This document shows positions 29,503-45,812 of a stretch of DNA of 64,000 bases, one piece after another. Position numbers and translations under genes: made by a program. The notes under the pieces are model-generated. The model ran no database searches. It was not told the origin of the DNA and was given only the letters and a program-made list of their open reading frames with translations. The stretch spans positions 136,288,730-136,352,729 of the forward strand of contig CM076196.1 of NCBI GenBank assembly GCA_038277395.1, given 5' to 3'. This DNA is from Dryocosmus kuriphilus. Lineage: Eukaryota > Arthropoda > Insecta > Hymenoptera > Cynipidae. The stretch's first letter is position 1. Every line of letters begins with the position of its first letter.

Positions 29503-32500
29503 ATGGATAAAACCAGAACCATTGGTCAAATACCGCTGGTTGACGAACTCGTCCTTACTTTTTGCACTTTAAAGAAGTGTACCAAAGCGCAATCCAATGC
29601 GATGAGTCTTTCGAAAGGGATCGTGTACACAGACTACACCTACTACTACTACTACTACTACTACACCTACTACGGCAGACAGACATCAACGTAAAATATG
29701 TCTTTTCAGGTTCAGGGGGTCATGAAACGTCGAGATATCATGAATTTCGCGAAAGTCAGTTTTCACATAAAACTAATACCTTTCTCATTGAGATGAGAAT
29801 GTAATAATAAAAATTGCATTTTTCAGCCAAACTATGTAAAAAATGAAGAAATTTACGTTTTAGATATAAATTCATTGATTGGTGAGCGCGAGAAAGGTGA
29901 TGAGAATGCGCCTGAGTAGCGGGCAGATTTTTCAATAACTTTTAATCACTTTTTATTGACTGTATAGTAATGTATTTTTTGATTAAAAGAACGGTATTAT
30001 ACGTTTAATGAAGAAAGTATGGGTTGTATCAAAAAATGGTTTCAAGGGAATTTGTAGGTCCTTGGAAGGTGAATAATTCTGCTTCTTGATATTTTCACGT
30101 ATCTTGCATACTTTTGCGGAAAAGTGGATTTTTTTATATGAATTAACATATTTCACGAATAACTTAAAGACCATGCGTCTTTTCGAGAAAATGGTATGAG
30201 TAAATATGAAGATATTTTTGAGCTGAACAAGTTCGTTTCTTACGATTTTTTCGTACCTTGCATATTTTGGCGGGAAATTTGAAGTCTTGATTTCTAGAAA
30301 GAATTTATTATGGATAAAACCAGAACCATTGGTCAAATACCGCTGGTTGACGAACTCGTCCTTACTTTTTGCACTTTAAAGAAGTGTACCAAAGCGCAAT
30401 CCAATGCGATGAGTCTTTCGAAAGGGATCGTGTACACAGACTACACCTACTACTACTACTACTACTACACCTACTACGGCAGACAGACACCAACGTAAAA
30501 TATGTTTTTTCAGGTTCAGGGGGTCATGAAACGTCGAGATATCATGAATTTCGCGAAAGTCAGTTTTCACATAAAACTAATACCTTTCTCATTGAGATGA
30601 GAATGTAATAATAAAAATTGCATTTTTCAGCCAAACTATGTAAAAAATGAAGAAATTTACGTTTTAGATATAAATTCATTGATTGGTGAGCGCGAGAAAG
30701 GTGATGAGAATGCGCCTGAGTAGCGGGCAGATTTTTTAATAACTTTTAATCACTTTTTATTGACTGTATAGTAATGTATTTTTTGATTAAAAGAACGGTA
30801 TTATACGTTTAATGAAGAAAGTATGGGTTGTATCAAAAAATGGTTTCAAGGGAATTTGTAGGTCCTTGGAAGGTGAATAATTCTGCTTCTTGATATTTTC
30901 ACGTATCTTGCATACTTTTGCGGAAAAGTGGATTTTTTTATATGAATTACCATATTTCACGAATAACTTAAAGACCATGCGTCTTTTCGAGAAAATGGTA
31001 TGAAGAGTAAATATGAAGATATTTTTGAGCTGAACAAGTTCGTTTCTTACGATTTTTTCGTACCTTGCATATTTTGGCGGGAAATTTGAAGTCTTGATTT
31101 CTAGAAAGAATTTATTATGGATAAAACCAGAACCATTGGTCGAATACCGCTGGTTGACGAACTCGTCCTTACTTTTTGCACTTTAAAGAAGTGTACCAAA
31201 GCGCAATCCAATGCGATGAGTCTTTCGAAAGGATCGTGTACACAGACTACACCTACTACTACTACTACTACTACACCTACTACGGCAGACAGACACCAAC
31301 GTAAAATATGTTTTTTCAGGTTCAGGGGGTCATGAAACGTCGAGATATCATGAATTTCGCGAAAGTCAGTTTTCACATAAAACTAATACCTTTCTCATTG
31401 AGATGAGAATGTAATAATAAAAATTGCATTTTTCAGCCAAACTATGTAAAAAATGAAGAAATTTACGCTTTAGATATAAATTCATTGATTGGTGAGCGCG
31501 AGAAAGGTGATGAGAATGCGCCTGAGTAGCGGGCAGATTTTTCAATAACTTTTAATAATTTTTTATTGACTGTATAGTAATGTATTTTTTGATTAAAAGA
31601 ACGGTATTATACGTTTAATGAAGAAAGTATGGGTTGTATCAAAAAATGGTTTCAAGGGAATTTGTAGGTCCTTGGAAGGTGAATAATTCTGCTTCTTGTT
31701 ATTTTCACGTATCTTGCATACTTTTGCGGAAAAGTGGATTTTTTTATATGAATTACATATTTCACGAATAACTTAAAGACCATGCGTCTTTTCGAGAAAA
31801 TGGTATGGAAGTAAATATGAAGATATTTTTGAGCTGAACAAGTTCGTTTCTTACGATTTTTTCGTACCTTGCATATTTTGGCGGGAAATTTGAAGTCTTG
31901 ATTTCTAGAAAGAATTTATTATGGATAAAACCAGAACCATTGGTCAAATACCGCTGGTTGACGAACTCGTCCTTACTTTTTGCACTCTAAAGAAGTGTAC
32001 CAAAGCGCAATCCAATGCGATGAGTCTTTCGAAAGCGATCGTGTACACAGACTACACCTACTACTACTACTACTACTACACCTACTACCACAGACAGAAG
32101 CCAAAGTAAAAATATGTTTTTTCAGGTTACAGGGGGTCATGAAACGTCGAGATATCATGAATTTCGCGAAAGTCAGTTTTCACATAAACTAATACCTTTC
32201 TCATTGAGATGAGAATGTAATAATAAAAATTGCATTTTTCAGCCAAACTATGTAAAAAATGAAGAAATTTACGCTTTAGATATAAATTCATTGATTGGGT
32301 GAGCGCGAGAAAGGTGATGAGAATGCGCCTGAGTAGCGGACAGATTTTTCAATAACTTTTAATAACTTTTTATTGACTGTATAGTAATGTATTTTTTGAT
32401 TAAAAGAACGGTATTATACGTTTAATGAAGAAAGTATGGGTTGTATCAAAAAATGGTTTCAAGGGAATTTGTAGGTCCTTGGAAGGTGAATAATTCTGCT

Positions 32501-35500
32501 TCTTGATATTTTCACGTATCTTGCATACTTTTGCGGAAAAGTGGATTTTTTTATATGAATTAACATATTTCACGAATAACTTAAAGACCATGCGTCTTTT
32601 CGAGAAAATGGTATGGAGTAAATATGAAGATATTTTTGAGCTGAACAAGTTCGTTTCTCACGATTTTTTCGTACTTGCATATTTTGGCGGGAAATTTGAA
32701 GTCTTGATTTCTAGAAAGAATTTATTATGGATAAAACCAGAACCATTGGTCAAATACCGCTGGTTGACGAACTCGTCCTTACTTTTTGCACTTTAAAGAA
32801 GTGTACCAAAGCGCAATCCAATGCGATGAGTCTTTCGAAAGGGATCGTGTACACAGACTACACCTACTACTACTACTACTACTACACCTACTACGGCAGA
32901 CAGACATCAACGTAAAATATGTTTTTCAGGTTCAGGGGGTCATGAAACGTCGAGATATCATGAATTTCGCGAAAGTCAGTTTTCACATAAAACTAATACC
33001 TTTCTCATTGAGATGAGAATGTAATAATAAAAATTGCATTTTTCAGCCAAACTATGTAAAAAATGAAGAAATTTACGCTTTAGATATAAATTCATTGATT
33101 GGTGAGCGCGAGAAAGGTGATGAGAATGCGCCTGAGTAGCGGGCAGATTTTTCAATAACTTTTAATAACTTTTTATTGACTGTATAGTAATGTATTTTTT
33201 GATTAAAAGAACGGTATTATACGTTTAATGAAGAAAGTATGGGTTGTATCAAAAAATGGTTTCAAGGGAATTTGTAGGTCCTTGGAAGGTGAATAATTCT
33301 GCTTCTTGATATTTTCACGTATCTAGCATATTTTGCGGAAAAGTGGATTTTTTTATATGAATTAACATATTTCACGAATAACTTAAAGACGATGCGTCTT
33401 TTCGAGAAAATGGTATGGAGTAAATATGAAGATATTTTTGAGCTGAACAAGTTCGTTTCTTACGATTTTTTCGTACTTGCATATTTTGGCGGGAAATTTG
33501 AAGTCTTGATTTCTAGAAAGAATTTATTATGGATAAAACCAGAACCATTGGTCAAATACCGCTGGTTGACGAACTCGTCCTTACTTTTGCACTTTAAAGA
33601 AGTGTACCAAAGCGCAATCCAATGCGATGAGTCTTTCGAAAGCGATCGTGTACACAGACTACACCTACTACTACTACTACTACTACTACACTACTACTAC
33701 GGCAGACAGACAGCCAACGTAAAATATGTTTTTTCAGGTTCAGGGGGTCATGAAACGTCGAGATATCATGAATTTCGCGAAAGTCAGTTTTCACATAAAA
33801 CTAATACCTTTCTCATTGAGATGAGAATGTAATAATAAAAATTGCATTTTTCAGCCAAACTATGTAAAAAATGAAGAAATTTACGTTTTAGATATAAATT
33901 CATTGATTGGTGAGCGCGAGAAAGGTGATGAGAATGCGCCTGAGTAGCGGGCAGATTTTTCAATAACTTTTAATAACTTTTTATTGACTGTATAGTAATG
34001 TATTTTTTGATTAAAAGAACGGTATTATACGTTTAATGAAGAAAGTATGGGTTGTATCAAAAAATGGTTTCAAGGGAATTTGTAGGTCCTTGGAAGGTGA
34101 ATAATTCTGCTTCTTGATATTTTCACGTATCTTGCATACTTTTGCGGAAAAGTGGATTTTTTTTATATGAATTACATATTTCACGAATAACTTAAAGACC
34201 ATGCGTCTTTTCGAGAAAATGGTATGAAGTAAATATGAAGATATTTTTGAGCTGAACAAGTTCGTTTCTTACGATTTTTTCGTACCTTGCATATTTTTGG
34301 CGGGAAATTTGAAGTCTTGATTTCTAGAAAGAATTTATTATGGATAAAACCAGAACCATTGGTCAAATACCGCTGGTTGACGAACTCGTCCTTACTTTTT
34401 GCACTTTAAAGAAGTGTACCAAAGCGCAATCCAATGCGATGAGTCTTTCGAAAGGGATCGTGTACACAGACTACACCTACTACTACTACTACTACTACAC
34501 CTACTACGGCAGACAGACAGCCAACGTAAAATATGTTTTTTCAGGTTCAGGGGGTCATGAAACGTCGAGATATCATGAATTTCGCGAAAGTCAGTTTTCA
34601 CATAAAACTAATACCTTTCTCATTGAGATGAGAATGTAATAATAAAAATTGCATTTTTCAGCCAAACTATGTAAAAAATGAAGAAATTTACGCTTTAGAT
34701 ATAAATTCATTGATTGGTGAGCGCGAGAAAGGTGATGAGAATGCGCCTGAGTAGCGGGCAGATTTTTCAATAACTTTTAATAACTTTTTATTGACTGTAT
34801 AGTAATGTATTTTTTGATTAAAAGAACGGTATTATACGTTTAATGAAGAAAGTATGGGTTGTATCAAAAAATGGTTTCAAGGGAATTTGTAGGTCCTTGG
34901 AAGGTGAATAATTCTGCTTCTTGATATTTTCACGTATCTTGCATACTTTTGCGGAAAAGTGGATTTTTTTTTATATGAATTACATATTTCACGAATAACT
35001 TAAAGACCATGCGTCTTTTCGAGAAAATGGTATGGAGTAAATATGAAGATATTTTTGAGCTGAACAAGTTCGTTTCTTACGATTTTTTCGTACCTTGCAT
35101 ATTTTGGCGGGAAATTTGAAGTCTTGATTTCTAGAAAGAATTTATTATGGATAAAACCAGAACCATTGGTCGAATACCGCTGGTTGACGAACTCGTCCTT
35201 ACTTTTTGCACTTTAAAGAAGTGTACCAAAGCGCAATCCAATGCGATGAGTCTTTCGAAAGCGATCGTGTACACAGACTACACCTACTACTACTACTACT
35301 ACTACTACACCTACTACGGCAGACAGACAGCCAACGTAAAATATGTTTTTTCAGGTTCAGGGGGTCATGAAACGTCGAGATATCATGAATTTCGCGAAAG
35401 TCAGTTTTCACATAAAACTAATACCTTTCTCATTGAGATGAGAATGTAATAATAAAAATTGCATTTTTCAGCCAAACTATGTAAAAAATGAAGAAATTTA

Positions 35501-38500
35501 CGCTTTAGATATAAATTCATTGATTGGTGAGCGCGAGAAAGGTGATGAGAATGCGCCTGAGTAGCGGGCAGATTTTTCAATAACTTTTAATAACTTTTTA
35601 TTGACTGTATAGTAATGTATTTTTTGATTAAAAGAACGGTATTATACGTTTAATGAAGAAAGTATGGGTTGTATCAAAAAATGGTTTCAAGGGAATTTGT
35701 AGGTCCTTGGAAGGTGAATAATTCTGCTTCTTGATATTTTCACGTATCTTGCATACTTTTGCGGAAAAGTGGATTTTTTTATATGAATTAACATATTTCA
35801 CGAATAACTTAAAGACCATGCGTCTTTTCGAGAAAATGGTATGGAGTAAATATGAAGATATTTTTGAGCTGAACAAGTTCGTTTCTTACGATTTTTTCGT
35901 ACCTTGCATATTTTGGCGGGAAATTTGAAGTCTTGATTTCTAGAAAGAATTTATTATGGATAAAACCAGAACCATTGGTCAAATACCGCTGGTTGACGAA
36001 CTCGTCCTTACTTTTTGCACTCTAAAGAAGTGTACCAAAGCGCAATCCAATGCGATGAGTCTTTCGAAAGCGATCGTGTACACAGACTACACCTACTACT
36101 ACTACTACTACTACACCTACTACCACAGACAGAAGCCAAAGTAAAATATGTTTTTTCAGGTACAGGGGGTCATGAAACGTCGAGATATCATGAATTTCGC
36201 GAAAGTCAGTTTTCACATATAACTAATACCTTTCTCATTGAGATGAGAATGTAATAATAAAAATTGCATTTTTCAGCCAAACTATGTAAAAAATGAAGAA
36301 ATTTACGCTTTAGATATAAATTCATTGATTGGTGAGCGCGAGAAAGGTGATGAGAATGCGCCTGAGTAGCGGACAGATTTTTCAATAACTTTTAATAACT
36401 TTTTATTGACTGTATAGTAATGTATTTTTTGATTAAAAGAACGGTATTATACGTTTAATGAAGAAAGTATGGGTTGTATCAAAAAATGGTTTCAAGGGAA
36501 TTTGTAGGTCCTTGGAAGGTGAATAATTCTGCTTCTTGATATTTTCACGTATCTTGCATACTTTTGCGGAAAAGTGGATTTTTTTATATGAATTAACATA
36601 TTTCACGAATAACTTAAAGACCATGCGTCTTTTCGAGAAAATGGTATGGAGTAAATATGAAGATATTTTTGAGCTGAACAAGTTCGTTTCTTACGATTTT
36701 TTCGTAACTTGCATATTTTGGCGGGAAATTTGAAGTCTTGATTTCTAGAAAGAATTTATTATGGATAAAACCAGAACCATTGGTCGAATACCGCTGGTTG
36801 ACGAACTCGTCCTTACTTTTTGCACTTTAAAGAAGTGTACCAAAGCGCAATCCAATGCGATGAGTCTTTCGAAAGGGATCGTGTACACAGACTACACCTA
36901 CTACTACTACTACTACTACTACACCTACTACGGCAGACAGACATCAACGTAAAATATGTTTTTTCAGGTTCAGGGGGTCATGAAACGTCGAGATATCATG
37001 AATTTCGCGAAAGTCAGTTTTCACATAAAACTAATACCTTTCTCATTGAGATGAGAATGTAATAATAAAAATTGCATTTTTCAGCCAAACTATGTAAAAA
37101 ATGAAGAAATTTACGCTTTAGATATAAATTCATTGATTGGTGAGCGCGAGAAAGGTGATGAGAATGCGCCTGAGTAGCGGGCAGATTTTTCAATAACTTT
37201 TAATAACTTTTTATTGACTGTATAGTAATGTATTTTTTGATTAAAAGAACGGTATTATACGTTTAATGAAGAAAGTATGGGTTTGTATCAAAAAATGGTT
37301 TCAAGGGAATTTGTAGGTCCTTGGAAGGTGAATAATTCTGCTTCTTGTTATTTTCACGTATCTTGCATACTTTTGCGGAAAAGTGGATTTTTTTATATGA
37401 ATTAACATATTTCACGAATAACTTAAAGACCATGCGTCTTTTCGAGAAAATGGTATGGAGTAAATATGAAGATATTTTTGAGCTGAACAAGTTCGTTTCT
37501 TACGATTTTTTCGTACCTTGCATATTTTGGCGGGAAATTTGAAGTCTTGATTTCTAGAAAGAATTTATTATGGATAAAACCAGAACCATTGGTCAAATAC
37601 CGCTGGTTGACGAACTCGTCCTTACTTTTTGCACTTTAAAGAAGTGTACCAAAGCGCAATCCAATGCGATGAGTCTTTCGAAAGCGATCGTGTACACAGA
37701 CTACACCTACTACTACTACTACTACTACTACACCTACTACGGCAGACAGAAGCCAAAGTAAAATATGTTTTTTCAGGTTACAGGGGGTCATGAAACGTCG
37801 AGATATCATGAATTTCGCGAAAGTCAGTTTTCACATAAAACTAATACCTTTCTCATTGAGATGAGAATGTAATAATAAAAATTGCATTTTTCAGCCAAAC
37901 TATGTAAAAAATGAAGAAATTTACGTTTTAGATATAAATTCATTGATTGATTGGTGAGCGCGAGAAAGGTGATGAGAATGCGCCTGAGTAGCGGGCAGAT
38001 TTTTCAATAACTTTTAATAACTTTTTATTGACTGTATAGTAATGTATTTTTTGATTAAAAGAACGGTATTATACGTTTAATGAAGAAAGTATGGGTTGTA
38101 TCAAAAAATGGTTTCAAGGGAATTTGTAGGTCCTTGGAAGGTGAATAATTCTGCTTCTTGATATTTTCACGTATCTTGCATACTTTTGCGGAAAAGTGGA
38201 TTTTTTTATATGAATAACATATTTCACGAATAACTTAAAGACCATGCGTCTTTTCGAGAAAATGGTATGGAAGTAAATATGAAGATATTTTTGAGCTGAA
38301 CAAGTTCGTTTCTTACGATTTTTTCGTACTTGCATATTTTGGCGGGAAATTTGAAGTCTTGATTTCTAGAAAGAATTTATTATGGATAAAACCAGAACCA
38401 TTGGTCAAATACCGCTGGTTGACGAACTCGTCCTTACTTTTTGCACTTTAAAGAAGTGTACCAAAGCGCAATCCAATGCGATGAGTCTTTCGAAAGCGAT

Positions 38501-41500
38501 CGTGTACACAGACTACACTACTACTACTACTACTACTACTACACCTACTACCACAGACAGAACCAACGTAAAATATGTTTTTTCAGGTTCAGGGGGTCAT
38601 GAAACGTCGAGATATCATGAATTTCGCGAAAGTCAGTTTTCACATAAAACTAATACCTTTCTCATTGAGATGAGAATGTAATAATAAAAATTGCATTTTT
38701 CAGCCAAACTATGTAAAAAATGAAGAAATTTACGCTTTAGATATAAATTCATTGATTGGTGAGCGCGAGAAAGGTGATGAGAATGCGCCTGAGTAGCGGG
38801 CAGATTTTTCAATAACTTTTAATAACTTTTTATTGACTGTATAGTAATGTATTTTTTGATTAAAAGAACGGTATTATACGTTTAATGAAGAAAGTATGGG
38901 TTGTATCAAAAAATGGTTTCAAGGGAATTTGTAGGTCCTTGGAAGGTGAATAATTCTGCTTCTTGATATTTTCACGTATCTTGCATACTTTTGCGGAAAA
39001 GTGGATTTTTTTATATGAATTAACATATTTCACGAATAACTTAAAGACCATGCGTCTTTTCGAGAAAATGGTATGGAGTAAATATGAAGATATTTTTGAG
39101 CTGAACAAGTTCGTTTCTTACGATTTTTTCGTACCTTGCATATTTTGGCGGGAAATTTGAAGTCTTGATTTCTAGAAAGAATTTATTATGGATAAAACCA
39201 GAACCATTGGTCAAATACCGCTGGTTGACGAACTCGTCCTTACTTTTTGCACTTTAAAGAAGTGTACCAAAGCGCAATCCAATGCGATGAGTCTTTCGAA
39301 AGCGATCGTGTACACAGACTACTACACCTACTACTACTACTACTACTACACCTACTACGGCAGACAGACAGCCAACGTAAAATATGTTTTTTCAGGTTCA
39401 GGGGGTCATGAAACGTCGAGATATCATGAATTTCGCGAAAGTCAGTTTTCACATAAAACTAATACCTTTCTCATTGAGATGAGAATGTAATAATAAAAAT
39501 TGCATTTTTCAGCCAAACTATGTAAAAAAAAATGAAGAAATTTACGCTTTAGATATAAATTCATTGATTGGTGAGCGCGAGAAAGGTGATGAGAATGCGC
39601 CTGAGTAGCGGGCAGATTTTTCAATAACTTTTAATAACTTTTTATTGACTGTATAGTAATGTATTTTTTGATTAAAAGAACGGTATTATACGTTTAATGA
39701 AGAAAGTATGGGTTGTATCAAAAAATGGTTTCAAGGGAATTTGTAGGTCCTTGGAAGGTGAATAATTCTGCTTCTTGATATTTTCACGTATCTTGCATAC
39801 TTTTGCGGAAAAGTGGATTTTTTTTTATATGAATTAACATATTTCACGAATAACTTAAAGACCATGCGTCTTTTCGAGAAAATGGTATGAAGTAAATATG
39901 AAGATATTTTTGAGCTGAACAAGTTCGTTTCTTACGATTTTTTCGTACCTTGCATATTTTGGCGGGAAATTTGAAGTCTTGATTTCTAGAAAGAATTTAT
40001 TATGGATAAAACCAGAACCATTGGTCAAATACCGCTGGTTGACGAACTCGTCCTTACTTTTTGCACTTTAAAGAAGTGTACCAAAGCGCAATCCAATGCG
40101 ATGAGTCTTTCGAAAGCGATCGTGTACACAGACTACACCTACTACTACTACTACTACTACTACACCTACTACCACAGACAGAAGCCAACGTAAAATATGT
40201 TTTTTCAGGTTCAGGGGGTCATGAAACGTCGAGATATCATGAATTTCGCGAAAGTCAGTTTTCACATAAAACTAATACCTTTCTCATTGAGATGAGAATG
40301 TAATAATAAAAAATTGCATTTTTCAGCCAAACTATGTAAAAAATGAAGAAATTTACGTTTTAGATATAAATTCATTGATTGGTGAGCGCGAGAAAGGTGA
40401 TGAGAATGCGCCTGAGTAGCGGGCAGATTTTTCAATAACTTTTAATAACTTTTTATTGACTGTATAGTAATGTATTTTTTGATTAAAAGAACGGTATTAT
40501 ACGTTTAATGAAGAAAGTATGGGTTGTATCAAAAAATGGTTTCAAGGGAATTTGTAGGTCCTTGGAAGGTGAATAATTCTGCTTCTTGATATTTTCACGT
40601 ATCTTGCATACTTTTGCGGAAAAGTGGATTTTTTTATATGAATTAACATATTTCACGAATAACTTAAAGACCATGCGTCTTTTCGAGAAAATGGTATGGA
40701 GTAAATATGAAGATATTTTTGAGCTGAACAAGTTCGTTTCTTACGATTTTTTCGTACTTGCATATTTTGGCGGGAAATTTGAAGTCTTGATTTCTAGAAA
40801 GAATTTATTATGGATAAAACCAGAACCATTGGTCGAATACCGCTGGTTGACGAACTCGTCCTTACTTTTTGCACTTTAAAGAAGTGTACCAAAGCGCAAT
40901 CCAATGCGATGAGTCTTTCGAAAGCGATCGTGTACACAGACTACACCTACTACTACTACTACTACTACTACACCTACTACACAGACAGAACCAACGTAAA
41001 ATATGTTTTTTCAGGTTCAGGGGGTCATGAAACGTCGAGATATCATGAATTTCGCGAAAGTCAGTTTTCACATAAAACTAATACCTTTCTCATTGAGATG
41101 AGAATGTAATAATAAAAATTGCATTTTTCAGCCAAACTATGTAAAAAATGAAGAAATTTACGCTTTAGATATAAATTCATTGATTGGTGAGCGCGAGAAA
41201 GGTGATGAGAATGCGCCTGAGTAGCGGGCAGATTTTTCAATAACTTTTAATAACTTTTTATTGACTGTATAGTAATGTATTTTTTGATTAATTAAAAGAA
41301 CGGTATTATACGTTTAATGAAGAAAGTATGGGTTGTATCAAAAAATGGTTTCAAGGGAATTTGTAGGTCCTTGGAAGGTGAATAATTCTGCTTCTTGATA
41401 TTTTCACGTATCTTGCATACTTTTGCGGAAAAGTGGATTTTTTTATATGAATTAACATATTTCACGAATAACTTAAAGACCATGCGTCTTTTCGAGAAAA

Positions 41501-44500
41501 TGGTATGGAGTAAATATGAAGATATTTTTGAGCTGAACAAGTTCGTTTCTTACGATTTTTTCGTACCTTGCATATTTTGGCGGGAAATTTGAAGTCTTGA
41601 TTTCTAGAAAGAATTTATTATGGATAAAACCAGAACCATTGGTCGAATACCGCTGGTTGACGAACTCGTCCTTACTTTTTGCACTTTAAAGAAGTGTACC
41701 AAAGCGCAATCCAATGCGATGAGTCTTTCGAAAGGATCGTGTACACAGACTACACCTACTACTACTACTACTACTACACCTACTACGACAGACAGAACCA
41801 ACGTAAAATATGTTTTTTCAGGTTCAGGGGGTCATGAAACGTCGAGATATCATGAATTTCGCGAAAGTCAGTTTTCACATAAAACTAATACCTTTCTCAT
41901 TGAGATGAGAATGTAATAATAAAAATTGCATTTTTCAGCCAAACTATGTAAAAAATGAAGAAATTTACGCTTTAGATATAAATTCATTGATTGGTGAGCG
42001 CGAGAAAGGTGATGAGAATGCGCCTGAGTAGCGGGCAGATTTTTCAATAACTTTTAATAACTTTTTATTGACTGTATAGTAATGTATTTTTTGATTAAAA
42101 GAACGGTATTATACGTTTAATGAAGAAAGTATGGGTTGTATCAAAAAATGGTTTCAAGGGAATTTGTAGGTCCTTGGAAGGTGAATAATTCTGCTTCTTG
42201 ATATTTTCACGTATCTTGCATACTTTTGCGGAAAAGTGGATTTTTTTATATGAATTAACATATTTCACGAATAACTTAAAGACCATGCGTCTTTTCGAGA
42301 AAATGGTATGAAGTAAATATGAAGATATTTTTGAGCTGAACAAGTTCGTTTCTTACGATTTTTTCGTACCTTGCATATTTTGGCGGGAAATTTGAAGTCT
42401 TGATTTCTAGAAAGAATTTATTATGGATAAAACCAGAACCATTGGTCAAATACCGCTGGTTGACGAACTCGTCCTTACTTTTTGCACTCTAAAGAAGTGT
42501 ACCAAAGCGCAATCCAATGCGATGAGTCTTTCGAAAGCGATCGTGTACACAGACTACACCTACTACTACTACTACTACTACTACACCTACTACACAGACA
42601 GAAGCCAAAGTAAAATATGTTTTTTCAGGTACAGGGGGTCATGAAACGTCGAGATATCATGAATTTCGCGAAAGTCAGTTTTCACATATAACTAATACCT
42701 TTCTCATTGAGATGAGAATGTAATAATAAAAATTGCATTTTTCAGCCAAACTATGTAAAAAATGAAGAAATTTACGCTTTAGATATAAAATTCATTGATT
42801 GGTGAGCGCGAGAAAGGTGATGAGAATGCGCCTGAGTAGCGGCAGATTTTTCAATAACTTTTAATAACTTTTTATTGACTGTATAGTAATGTATTTTTTG
42901 ATTAAAAGAACGGTATTATACGTTTAATGAAGAAAGTATGGGTTGTATCAAAAAATGGTTTCAAGGGAATTTGTAGGTCCTTGGAAGGTGAATAATTCTG
43001 CTTCTTGATATTTTCACGTATCTTGCATACTTTTGCGGAAAAGTGGATTTTTTTATATGAATTAACATATTTCACGAATAACTTAAAGACCATGCGTCTT
43101 TTCGAGAAAATGGTATGAAGTAAATATGAAGATATTTTTGAGCTGAACAAGTTCGTTTCTTACGATTTTTTCGTACCTTGCATATTTTGGCGGGAAATTT
43201 GAAGTCTTGATTTCTAGAAAGAATTTATTATGGATAAAACCAGAACCATTGGTCAAATACCGCTGGTTGACGAACTCGTCCTTACTTTTTGCACTTTAAA
43301 GAAGTGTACCAAAGCGCAATCCAATGCGATGAGTCTTTCGAAAGCGATCGTGTACACAGACTACACCTACTACTACTACTACTACTACTACACCTACTAC
43401 CACAGACAGAACCAAAGTAAAATATGTTTTTTCAGGTTCAGGGGGTCATGAAACGTCGAGATATCATGAATTTCGCGAAAGTCAGTTTTCACATAAAACT
43501 AATACCTTTCTCATTGAGATGAGAATGTAATAATAAAAATTGCATTTTTCAGCCAAACTATGTAAAAAATGAAGAAATTTACGCTTTAGATATAAATTCA
43601 TTGATTGGTGAGCGCGAGAAAGGTGATGAGAATGCGCCTGAGTAGCGGGCAGATTTTTCAATAACTTTTAATAACTTTTTATTGACTGTATAGTAATGTA
43701 TTTTTTGATTAAAAGAACGGTATTATACGTTTAATGAAGAAAGTATGGGTTGTATCAAAAAATGGTTTCAAGGGAATTTGTAGGTCCTTGGAAGGTGAAT
43801 AATTCTGCTTCTTGATATTTTCACGTATCTTGCATACTTTTGCGGAAAAGTGGATTTTTTTATATGAATTAACATATTTCACGAATAACTTAAAGACCAT
43901 GCGTCTTTTCGAGAAAATGGTATGAAGTAAATATGAAGATATTTTTGAGCTGAACAAGTTCGTTTCTTACGATTTTTTCGTACCTTGCATATTTTGGCGG
44001 GAAATTTGAAGTCTTGATTTCTAGAAAGAATTTATTATGGATAAAACCAGAACCATTGGTCAAATACCGCTGGTTGACGAACTCGTCCTTACTTTTTGCA
44101 CTTTAAAGAAGTGTACCAAAGCGCAATCCAATGCGATGAGTCTTTCGAAAGCGATCGTGTACACAGACTACACCTACTACTACTACTACTACTACACCTA
44201 CTACACAGACAGAAGCCAACGTAAAATATGTTTTTTCAGGTACAGGGGGTCATGAAACGTCGAGATATCATGAATTTCGCGAAAGTCAGTTTTCACATAA
44301 AACTAATACCTTTCTCATTGAGATGAGAATGTAATAATAAAAATTGCATTTTTCAGCCAAACTATGTAAAAAATGAAGAAATTTACGTTTTAGATATAAA
44401 TTCATTGATTGGTGAGCGCGAGAAAGGTGATGAGAATGCGCCTGAGTAGCGGGCAGATTTTTCAATAACTTTTAATAACTTTTTATTGACTGTATAGTAA

Positions 44501-45779
44501 TGTATTTTTTGATTAAAAGAACGGTATTATACGTTTAATGAAGAAAGTATGGGTTGTATCAAAAAATGGTTTCAAGGGAATTTGTAGGTCCTTGGAAGGT
44601 GAATAATTCTGCTTCTTGATATTTTCACGTATCTTGCATACTTTTGCGGAAAAGTGGATTTTTTTATATGAATTAACATATTTCACGAATAACTTAAAGA
44701 CCATGCGTCTTTTCGAGAAAATGGTATGGAGTAAATATGAAGATATTTTTGAGCTGAACAAGTTCGTTTCTTACGATTTTTTCGTATTGCATATTTTGGC
44801 GGGAAATTTGAAGTCTTGATTTCTAGAAAGAATTTATTATGGATAAAACCAGAACCATTGGTCAAATACCGCTGGTTGACGAACTCGTCCTTACTTTTTG
44901 CACTTTAAAGAAGTGTACCAAAGCGCAATCCAATGCGATGAGTCTTTCGAAAGCGATCGTGTACACAGACTACACCTACTACTACTACTACTACTACTAC
45001 ACCTACTACCACAGACAGAAGCCAAAGTAAAATATGTTTTTTCAGGTTCAGGGGGTCATGAAACGTCGAGATATCATGAATTTCGCGAAAGTCAGTTTTC
45101 ACATAAACTAATACCTTTCTCATTGAGATGAGAATGTAATAATAAAAATTGCATTTTTCAGCCAAACTATGTAAAAAATGAAGAAATTTACGCTTTAGAT
45201 ATAAATTCATTGATTGGTGAGCGCGAGAAAGGTGATGAGAATGCGCCTGAGTAGCGGGCAGATTTTTCAATAACTTTTAATAACTTTTTATTGACTGTAT
45301 AGTAATGTATTTTTTGATTAAAAGAACGGTATTATACGTTTAATGAAGAAAGTATGGGTTGTATCAAAAAATGGTTTCAAGGGAATTTGTAGGTCCTTGG
45401 AAGGTGAATAATTCTGCTTCTTGATATTTTCACGTATCTTGCATACTTTTGCGGAAAAGTGGATTTTTTTATATGAATTAACATATTTCACGAATAACTT
45501 AAAGACCATGCGTCTTTTCGAGAAAATGGTATGAAGTAAATATGAAGATATTTTTGAGCTGAACAAGTTCGTTTCTTACGATTTTTTCGTACCTTGCATA
45601 TTTTGGCGGGAAATTTGAAGTCTTGATTTCTAGAAAGAATTTATTATGGATAAAACCAGAACCATTGGTCAAATACCGCTGGTTGACGAACTCGTCCTTA
45701 CTTTTTGCACTCTAAAGAAGTGTACCAAAGCGCAATCCAATGCGATGAGTCTTTCGAAAGCGATCGTGTACACAGACTA

Positions 45780-45812
<33 letters not shown>
